Shown: one piece after another, positions 1 through 5,720 of the stretch | Numbering within the stretch: the first letter of the stretch is position 1 | Layout of the letters: the number at the start of each line of letters is the position of its first letter | Assembly (NCBI GenBank): GCA_046546095.1 | Contig: JBKGYK010000095.1 | Coordinates: 1-8,853 of the forward strand | Source of the DNA: JAQIBY01 sp046546095 | GTDB lineage: Bacteria > Bacteroidota > Bacteroidia > Bacteroidales > ML635J-15 | Length of the DNA: 8,853 bases | Direction: 5' to 3' | Position numbers and translations under genes: made by a program | Notes under the pieces: model-generated | The model's input: only the letters and a program-made list of their open reading frames with translations | Told to the model about the DNA's origin: nothing | Databases searched by the model: none

Positions 1-153
1 ATCCATGAGAATATCAGAAAAATTAAAGTCAAAAAGCATGCACGCAAGGCTAAAAGTATCTTTAAATGTAGGCTATCTTACATTGCAGGCATGTTGTTAA
101 GCTCAAAAAATCAAGATAATACAAACATCGTTAATTTTTTGTCATGTACTTAG
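1..153 (+). CDS. IS4-family transposase, C-terminal end (partial)
   Basis: This frame is open from the first base and ends at TAG 151-153, giving 50 residues with no start codon in view; the gene begins outside the window. The peptide contains KSIFKCRLSYIAGMLL and ends in NFLSCT, which matches my memory of the extreme C-terminus of IS4-family DDE transposases in Bacteroidota (typically KSIFKYGL...FLSCT). The catalytic DDE residues would lie upstream, so I cannot tell whether the element is intact. The basic stretch IRKIKVKKHARKAK near its beginning is also usual for this region. The right terminal inverted repeat should lie shortly after 153, but without the left end it cannot be identified. 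The gene converges on hsdR, leaving 112 bases between the two stop codons. The family call rests on a short tail. Confidence 0.7.
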   Translation: MHENIRKIKVKKHARKAKSIFKCRLSYIAGMLLSSKNQDNTNIVNFLSCT

Positions 154-265
154 AAAAAATATTTCAATTATTATAGGCTTCCCACTCTGTAATATTGCAA
201 AAATAAATCTTAACTCCATACTTATTTGCATCCGGTACACTTAACTTATATATGTCTTGTTTTTA

Positions 266-3200
266 TTACCGATTCTTCTTAAAATTCTCAGCCTGCTCAA
301 AGATCTCTTTATACACCTCATCCCGGTCAACGGGTGGGTAATTGTGTTTTGCCAGCAGAACGATTAAATCTGCTTTCAATTCAGACTTGATGTCATCACG
401 GTGACTCCAGTCAGTGTATTTTGCTTTGTCATCAACCACCTTTTTAACTTCTTTCGAAAGGATTAGCAGCTTTTCCTCCGGATAGGTAAAGTCATATTTG
501 TGTGCCAATGACTTCAGTATATCATAAAAGGCTTTTTCTTCAAAATCAATGCCCATATCTTTGAAGGATTCTTTTTCTTTCTGCAGGGCTTTAAACAGAT
601 CCATAATCTCATCTGTAAATTCATCCAGAACCTCACTTCGGAATTTGTCTGCTTTGCGTTCATTGTACTGTTTTACAAGCGATTCCATGCGTTTTGAGAA
701 ATCAATGGCCTTTGCCCGGTTGGTTTTACGAAACTCATCAATGGCTTTTGCCAACAGTTTTTGCAAGAGTTTGATTTTTGTGTTGGGAAGCTTGATTTTA
801 TCTATTCTGGCTAAATAATCTTCACTAAAGAGATCTTCTTCGCTTACCCCATCTTCGCCAATCTTATATATTTCTTCGATGCCTTCACTGGCCAGTGCAT
901 TTTGTATCATTTCACGTACACGGGCATTCATCCGGGCTGCATCGGGAGCATCGCCTCTGGTTATCTTAATCAGAATGGATCGCACAGCCAGGTAAAAGTG
1001 AACCTGATCCCGCTGCTCCTGTGTGATTTGCTCACTGCCAACACAAATGTCATAAGCAGCTTTCAAGCGCTCCACAAGGTACATGAAACGTTTTTCAAGA
1101 TCCTGCGTCTGCTGAACAAACTCAGCAGCCATATTCAAGGTATGTAACTGTTCTACAGAGCTCCCATTATAATACCCCGATGCATCAAATTTGTGCATCA
1201 GTTTTTTCAATAAATCAAGATGATCAAAAACAACTACCAGAGATTTATCGATGTTTTCAAAATTCTGTTCGTCTGCATCGCTGTAGTGTTTCAAAGCCAT
1301 GTTCATTTGCTTCTTGATTCCAATGTAATCCACCACCAGGCCTTTTTCTTTGCTTTTGTATTTTCGGTTCACCCTGGATATTGTCTGAATGAGGCTGTGG
1401 CGCCTGACGGGTTTGTCAATGTAAATGGTATCCAGACATGGTACATCAAAGCCTGTAAGCCACATGTCCACCACAATGGCAATTTTAAAATTTGATTTCT
1501 CATTTTTAAACTGTCTGTCAAGTTCCTTGCGGTATTCTTTGGTGCCAAGCATTTTGTACAACTCGTCGGGATCATCTTTGCCACGAGTCATAACCATTTT
1601 CACCCGTTCAAGCGGCATGATGTCTTTCTTTTCCTTGTCAGTAAGTTGTGCATCATCCGGACTGGTTTTTACTTCTGCCCATTCAGGGCGTTTTTCAATC
1701 AGCAACTTGTAAAAATCCCAGGCAATGTCACGATTTGCACACACAAACATGGCTTTACCGTTTACAGTTGCCCCCTCTTTAACACGGGTTTCATAGTGTT
1801 CAATGAAATCATCTGCCACAGCATCCAAACGATCCGGATCGCCAAGAATTGAGTGCATACTGGCCGATGCTTTTTTGCTTGTTTCAATCTGTTTTTCATT
1901 GGCACCTTCTTCTGCACATTGCTTGTAATAGGTTTCAATTTTTTCAAGCTCAGAGTTTTTCAGAGCCACCTTTGCAGCCCGGCCCTCATACACAATGCGT
2001 ACGGTAATTTCATCCCTTACAGATTCATTCATGGTGTATGCATCCACAATTTCACCAAACACATCCAGTGTTGCATCTATCGGCGTACCGGTAAAACCTA
2101 CATAGGTGGCATTGGGCAATGAATCGTGCAGATATTTGGCAAAACCATAGGTCTTTTTCACGCCATTTTCCGTTACCCGGATTTTTTGATCAAGGTTGAC
2201 CTGGCTCCGGTGGGCTTCATCTGAAATGCAGATGACATTGCTTCGCTCTGTCAGCAATTTGGTATCTTCCGTGAATTTGTGAATGGTGGTAAGAAACACA
2301 CCACCGCTTTGACGTTTACGCAAATGGTCTCTCAGGTTTTCCCTGCTACTGACAGATACCACCTGATTGTCTCCGATGAAGGCTTTTGCTCCTTCAAATT
2401 GTTCAGACAACTGATCATCCAGGTCGGTGCGATCGGTAATCAACACAATGGTTGGACTTGACAACTGCTTGCTGCGCATAAGCAGGCGGGTTAAAAATAA
2501 CATGGTGTAGCTTTTGCCGCTGCCGGTAGCTCCAAAATAGGTTCCGCCTTTGCCATCTCCTTCAGGTTTTTGCCTTTTAATGATATTGCTGTACAATTTG
2601 TTTGCAGCGTAATACTGAGGGTAGCGACAAAGTATCTTTTCTTCTTTTCTGGAAGCATCCGGGATGAAAATAAAGTTCCGGATAATATCTCTTAGAGTGC
2701 CGGGATTTAACATGCCTTCAATCATGCTGTACATAGAACTGATGCCATCCACATCGGATTCCATTCCGGGTAGCCTTCGCCATGCATAATAGTATTCATA
2801 GGGTGCAAAAAAGGATCCTGCTTTGTTGTTTACTCCATCGCTGATCACACAAAAAGCGTTGTATTTGAACAGCTCAGGAATGTCCCGCTTGTAACGAATT
2901 GTCAATTGCTCATAAGCGTTGTGAATGGTGCAGTTTTCTTCAATGGCAGTTTTAAATTCAAACACTACCAGAGGCAAACCGTTGATGTACAGAATCCCGT
3001 CCGGAATGCGTTTTTGATCACCAATTATTTCCATTTGATTGACCATGCGATACATATTCCTGCTTCCCTCGTATGATGCCTTGTGATCAGAGATACTCAA
3101 CATCTGATCTTTTTCCGGCTGCCTGTATGGTGTCATGCCGCTGTAGTCAATCAATTCAATGTAGAGGTCTTTATCATCCGGATCTTCACGTTTCAGGATG

Positions 3201-3469
3201 AACCCATCCGCCAGCATGCGCATCAGCTTTTTATTGCTTTCGTACAAATCCAGGGCAGACAGGCTTTCCAGTTGCAATAAGATTTTATCTATTTCAAGGT
3301 CGCTGATTCCCTGATCATCGTAACGGCGATGCAAGTAATTACGTAAATCATCCTTAATCAGCACCTCGTGCTCATTACGGTCAATAAGATGCCCGGGAGT
3401 GTATGGAATGTTTTGCTTTTCCAGTAGCTCAATGAATGCCTGTTCAAGTTTTGCTTCGGTGAATTTCAT
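266..3469 (-). CDS. hsdR: Type I restriction endonuclease subunit R (HsdR)
   Basis: The 1067-residue product is the restriction and translocation subunit of a type I R-M complex. It would act in the cytoplasm, pulling unmodified DNA with ATP and cutting it once docked on an HsdM2-HsdS methylase. Domains visible in order: an N-terminal PD-(D/E)xK nuclease with D157 (RIPDGIL) and E171-F-K173 (VVFEFK); a superfamily 2 motor with Walker A GATGSGKS at 313-320, DEAH at 417-420 and GFTGTP at 458-463; the second RecA lobe with DMWLTGFDVP at 668-677 and QTISRVNR at 695-702; then a charged helical C-terminus from about 800, resembling the HsdR C-terminal/DUF3387 region that contacts the methylase. The length is normal and every motif is intact, so it should be functional. 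The start overlaps the toxin stop by 4 bases (ATGA), which supports this ATG. The stop is a tandem TAA TAA. No hsdM or hsdS lies in the window. Confidence 0.96.
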   Translation of the reverse strand: MKFTEAKLEQAFIELLEKQNIPYTPGHLIDRNEHEVLIKDDLRNYLHRRYDDQGISDLEIDKILLQLESLSALDLYESNKKLMRMLADGFILKREDPDDKDLYIELIDYSGMTPYRQPEKDQMLSISDHKASYEGSRNMYRMVNQMEIIGDQKRIPDGILYINGLPLVVFEFKTAIEENCTIHNAYEQLTIRYKRDIPELFKYNAFCVISDGVNNKAGSFFAPYEYYYAWRRLPGMESDVDGISSMYSMIEGMLNPGTLRDIIRNFIFIPDASRKEEKILCRYPQYYAANKLYSNIIKRQKPEGDGKGGTYFGATGSGKSYTMLFLTRLLMRSKQLSSPTIVLITDRTDLDDQLSEQFEGAKAFIGDNQVVSVSSRENLRDHLRKRQSGGVFLTTIHKFTEDTKLLTERSNVICISDEAHRSQVNLDQKIRVTENGVKKTYGFAKYLHDSLPNATYVGFTGTPIDATLDVFGEIVDAYTMNESVRDEITVRIVYEGRAAKVALKNSELEKIETYYKQCAEEGANEKQIETSKKASASMHSILGDPDRLDAVADDFIEHYETRVKEGATVNGKAMFVCANRDIAWDFYKLLIEKRPEWAEVKTSPDDAQLTDKEKKDIMPLERVKMVMTRGKDDPDELYKMLGTKEYRKELDRQFKNEKSNFKIAIVVDMWLTGFDVPCLDTIYIDKPVRRHSLIQTISRVNRKYKSKEKGLVVDYIGIKKQMNMALKHYSDADEQNFENIDKSLVVVFDHLDLLKKLMHKFDASGYYNGSSVEQLHTLNMAAEFVQQTQDLEKRFMYLVERLKAAYDICVGSEQITQEQRDQVHFYLAVRSILIKITRGDAPDAARMNARVREMIQNALASEGIEEIYKIGEDGVSEEDLFSEDYLARIDKIKLPNTKIKLLQKLLAKAIDEFRKTNRAKAIDFSKRMESLVKQYNERKADKFRSEVLDEFTDEIMDLFKALQKEKESFKDMGIDFEEKAFYDILKSLAHKYDFTYPEEKLLILSKEVKKVVDDKAKYTDWSHRDDIKSELKADLIVLLAKHNYPPVDRDEVYKEIFEQAENFKKNR

Positions 3470-4407
3470 GCTAAGATATTTATTATGGCTTTTAACGATG
3501 TGTATATTTCCTTGCTCGTTGGGATTGCACGATATGCGTATTCAGATAACTCTGATTCGTATTTTTTTGACAAAATGCCCCATAACTCTTTATGATTGCT
3601 TATCAACGGTGATTCGTACAGGTTTTTTTTACTCCAATTTTCGGGTTCATCAAAAGCTGATTTGTCGTGCTCAATCAAGTCCATCAGCTTAGTGGTAAAC
3701 TCCGGGCTTTGTATAAATGACCGACACGCTTTATCCTGATAAAGAAAATGAAGATCATAAAAATGTCTGATTTTCTCTGATAATGCTTGTTCACTGTCAG
3801 TTGCATATGAAAAGCGAATTAGCGACACGATTTTTTCCAGCATCGTTTGGTTCTTGCTTAGAACATTGATTTTGAATGCTTGCAGTTTGTATTTATTTGC
3901 CAAATCATCTCTGCCGGTTTGCTCCATGAACGAACCAAGCATGGCCTGCACACTTAAGGTTTCATATGGAAAGGGATTGGCAAATGAGCTGATTTCAACG
4001 ACAATCTTGTTGTCTTCACTTCTTATAACTGAATCGTATGTATGCAAAGATTTCCGGTAACGTGATCCCTTACTTGATTGCTTTGCATCTGACATTTCAT
4101 CCAAATCCTTTGTGATTTTCTTTTCAACCTTTCGAATAAGTTGTTTTGTCTGGTTTGAACTCATCTGATCCACATCCAGTACTGCTATATCAACATCTTC
4201 CGAAAACCGGTCAATCAGGTTGTATGCTTTGGAAAGTGATGTTCCTCCTTTAAAAACAAGCTTCCCGGCGTGGTTGCTATCTGCAAGTTGACGCAGTACA
4301 TGAGAAACCCAGTAATCTTTTTCAATGAAACGTTCTAAAATCTCAAAATGCTCCGATGCAGCCCGGATAGATTGTTCAAATATTTTTCTGTCCTGATGTA
4401 GATTCAT
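3466..4407 (-). CDS. AbiEii/AbiGii-like nucleotidyltransferase toxin
   Basis: This 313-residue protein belongs to the nucleotidyltransferase family of AbiEii/AbiGii toxins, the toxic halves of type IV toxin-antitoxin and abortive-infection pairs; characterised relatives (such as MenA) transfer nucleotides to tRNA and stop growth. Visible motifs: FKGGTSLSKAY at 52-62, the nucleotidyltransferase GG(T)S signature; SEDVDIAV at 69-76, with the metal-binding pair D71 and D73; KIVVEIS at 134-140, a plausible third acidic strand; and EKIVSLIRF near 191 followed by HFYDLHF at 215-221, matching the family's later conserved Lys and Asp motifs. All look intact. Its start overlaps the upstream antitoxin stop by ATGA and its own stop overlaps the hsdR start the same way, so it is the middle gene of a coupled operon. 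The target RNA and nucleotide cannot be read from the sequence. Confidence 0.9.
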   Translation of the reverse strand: MNLHQDRKIFEQSIRAASEHFEILERFIEKDYWVSHVLRQLADSNHAGKLVFKGGTSLSKAYNLIDRFSEDVDIAVLDVDQMSSNQTKQLIRKVEKKITKDLDEMSDAKQSSKGSRYRKSLHTYDSVIRSEDNKIVVEISSFANPFPYETLSVQAMLGSFMEQTGRDDLANKYKLQAFKINVLSKNQTMLEKIVSLIRFSYATDSEQALSEKIRHFYDLHFLYQDKACRSFIQSPEFTTKLMDLIEHDKSAFDEPENWSKKNLYESPLISNHKELWGILSKKYESELSEYAYRAIPTSKEIYTSLKAIINILA

Positions 4408-5135
4408 GACTCTATGTTCCAGTTTTCAATTTGTTTACCCAATACCTTTGATATGCCGGGAAAATCATAGGTGGTGATGGGATTTAAGCTGTTGATTAAT
4501 GTTTCTCTGTCCGGATTTTCTCCGATGTAATCTAAAATACCGCCGAGCAAAGCACGTGTAGCCGGAGGGTATTTTTTTGACAATCTGATCATGCTGATGA
4601 CATCTTCAGTACTTCGCTCTTTAACAAGTTTGGCAATTTGCCTGCATGCATCCGCAATGCTTGTGTCCGGAATTTTTTTAATGGTACGTATGCTATCCAG
4701 AATTTGCAAAAGCGGGATGTTTTTTTCGGTGATGGTGTTTTTTTGTTTGATGAATTTAATGGTGTATATCCCACGTTTGAGCGGTGGTCTTACTTCGTTT
4801 CTTCCGATTTGAATGGTACTGCTTACCTGGGTAGTTAATCCCAACTGGTTGTATATGCTGTATCCTGTCAGGTAGCCGGTTATTTTATCTCCGCTGACAA
4901 GCAAATCTTTTACAACCTGTTGTTGTGGTGGCGGAAGCTCTCCAAAGGGACTTTGTTCCGGCTTGTAATACCTGCCTTTGCTCAGTTTCGTGATTTTACC
5001 CTTTTTTGCCAGGCGATTTAAGGCTTTGATGATGGCCTCTTTGCTTTTCACCTCGGGGGTAAAATCCCCATAGGTGAAGACATAGCCCTTGGGCAGCCGG
5101 TTTATCGTATCTATAATGATATCAGTTGTTTTCAT
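4404..5135 (-). CDS. DUF6088 / AbiEi-like antitoxin with N-terminal winged helix
   Basis: This 243-residue protein looks like the cognate antitoxin and autorepressor. The first ~60 residues form a winged-helix-like domain: a helix TDIIIDTINRLP, a GYVFTYGDF turn, the probable recognition helix KEAIIKALNRLAKKG at 32-46, and a wing ITKLSKGRYYKPE at 48-60. This layout is that of AbiEi-type antitoxins and of DUF6088 proteins that precede AbiEii toxins. The middle contains TGYLTGYSIYNQLGL, usual in the AbiEi middle region, followed by a helical C-terminus. AbiEi-type antitoxins bind inverted repeats in their own promoter and repress it; a fitting inverted repeat lies about 30 bases upstream (5167-5196). 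As the first gene of the operon, its repression would also control the toxin and hsdR. There is no Shine-Dalgarno before the ATG, as expected in Bacteroidota. The DUF6088 label is from memory; the position and fold make the antitoxin role likely. Confidence 0.85.
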   Translation of the reverse strand: MKTTDIIIDTINRLPKGYVFTYGDFTPEVKSKEAIIKALNRLAKKGKITKLSKGRYYKPEQSPFGELPPPQQQVVKDLLVSGDKITGYLTGYSIYNQLGLTTQVSSTIQIGRNEVRPPLKRGIYTIKFIKQKNTITEKNIPLLQILDSIRTIKKIPDTSIADACRQIAKLVKERSTEDVISMIRLSKKYPPATRALLGGILDYIGENPDRETLINSLNPITTYDFPGISKVLGKQIENWNIES

Positions 5136-5152
5136 GATGTGTTTATATTCAG

Positions 5153-5160
5153 CAAAGGTA
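5153..5160 (-). promoter_or_regulatory. Putative -7 promoter box (TACCTTTG) of the antitoxin-toxin-hsdR operon
   Basis: Read on the minus strand this is TACCTTTG, a perfect match to the Bacteroidota sigma-ABfr -7 consensus TAnnTTTG. It ends 17 bases before the ATG of the antitoxin gene, so transcription would start with a very short leader. No clean TTG -33 box is seen at the usual distance; a T-rich run is there instead, inside the adjacent inverted repeat. The motif is short and could occur by chance, but its position is right. Confidence 0.55.
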
Positions 5161-5166
5161 ATAAAA

Positions 5167-5196
5167 TGTCCAGTTTATTATGTAAAAAACTGGACA
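5167..5196. promoter_or_regulatory. Inverted repeat, probable antitoxin operator
   Basis: TGTCCAGTTT at 5167-5176 and AAACTGGACA at 5187-5196 are exact 10-base inverted copies separated by 10 bases. The pair lies just upstream of the putative -7 box and covers the -33 region, so a bound protein would block RNA polymerase. AbiEi-family antitoxins are known to repress their own promoters through inverted repeats, so this is the best candidate operator. The alternative is that it is the outermost end of the IS21 remnant: it starts with TG, and TCCAGTTT resembles the CAGAGTTTTT units at 5284-5340. Confidence 0.55.
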
Positions 5197-5283
5197 AAAT
5201 ATTTTTCCGGTATAAATAATTTGTTGATAAATTTTTACAATCTGCTTTGCTGGCTTATTGCCTCTAACTGGTAAATAAAACTG

Positions 5284-5340
5284 CAGAGTTTTTCGTAAAT
5301 AAGAATACAGAGTTTTTGGCAACAATGGTACACAGTTTTT
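5284..5340. repeat. Three short direct repeats at ~24-bp spacing, probable IS21 end sites
   Basis: CAGAGTTTTT occurs at 5284-5293 and again at 5308-5317, and a variant CACAGTTTTT follows at 5331-5340. The spacings are 24 and 23 bases, close to two helical turns. IS21-family elements are known for multiple repeated transposase-binding sites inside each end, and these stand directly before an istA remnant in the correct orientation. I therefore read them as the left end of the decayed IS21 element. The outer boundary and target duplication cannot be fixed from one end. Confidence 0.55.
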
Positions 5341-5375
5341 TGCTGAATTGGGCATGCCCAATTCAGCAAAAAACT
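5334..5375. repeat. Perfect 42-bp palindrome
   Basis: Two 21-base arms meet with no spacer at 5354/5355 (core GGGCATGCCC). The stem includes GCTGAATTGGGC and its exact complement, flanked by T6 on the left and A6 on the right. It overlaps the third ~24-bp repeat and ends 34 bases before the istA start. The T run lies on the 5' side of the stem on both strands, so this does not have the shape of an intrinsic terminator. It could be a cruciform or protein-binding site, or an mRNA hairpin shielding istA from read-in transcription, as some insertion sequences have. Confidence 0.75.
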
Positions 5376-5409
5376 CAACTTTACCGGGTTAATCTTTAAA
5401 CCAGGTATT

Positions 5410-5604
5410 ATGAATGAATTTTATAACAAGTTGATTATGTACCATCAGATCCATCAGATGAAACAAAATGGCTATTCCGTTTCAAAAATAGCTGATTCAC
5501 TGGTCTTAAATTGGCGAACGGTAAACAAATACCTTCAAATGACTTAGGGTGAATTTTACGAATATCAACCTGAATAACTGGAAGATAAGATGCTTGTTTT
5601 GCAA
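5410..5604 (+). pseudogene. istA: IS21-family transposase IstA, N-terminal remnant
   Basis: The frame starts at ATG 5410 with MNEFYNKLIMYHQIHQMKQN and continues through GYSVSKIADSLVLNWRTVNK, the N-terminal helix-turn-helix of IS21 IstA proteins as I remember them. It meets TAG at 5545-5547 after 45 codons. Beyond the stop the same frame continues with GEFYEYQPE, a second stop TAA at 5575-5577, then LEDKMLVL, which still resembles IstA, so these are point mutations in a once-longer gene. After about 5604 no IstA similarity is recognisable. The DDE catalytic domain and the istB helper gene are absent, so the element cannot transpose by itself. Full IstA is usually 400-520 residues. The surviving 45-residue piece is almost exactly the DNA-binding segment; whether it is expressed is unknown. 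Confidence 0.75.
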
Positions 5605-5720
5605 AATCAGCAGAGCCTGTGTATCCTGCATGTGCAGACTATACTTGCCTGAAAAAGTTGTGTATATCCGTGAACAAAACCGCCATTATGTCCGTTGAGG
5701 TTTAATAAAAGACAATATAT
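5605..5720. other. Non-coding leader between istA remnant and P-type ATPase
   Basis: I see no gene in this short stretch. It probably contains the ATPase promoter, but no clear TTG/TAnnTTTG pair is present. The nearest match is TATACTTG at 5640-5647, one base off the -7 consensus and with no TTG at the right distance upstream. There is no Shine-Dalgarno before the ATG at 5721; the bases just upstream are A/T-rich, as is common in Bacteroidota. A small inverted repeat CTGCATGTGCAG lies just before the possible -7 box. Some of this stretch may be further IS21 debris. Confidence 0.4.

Noticed and set aside
549..3692. Several plus-strand frames of 60-97 codons opposite hsdR and the toxin
   Set aside because: All are antisense shadows of genes with clear motifs; none shows protein family features or a fitting start context.
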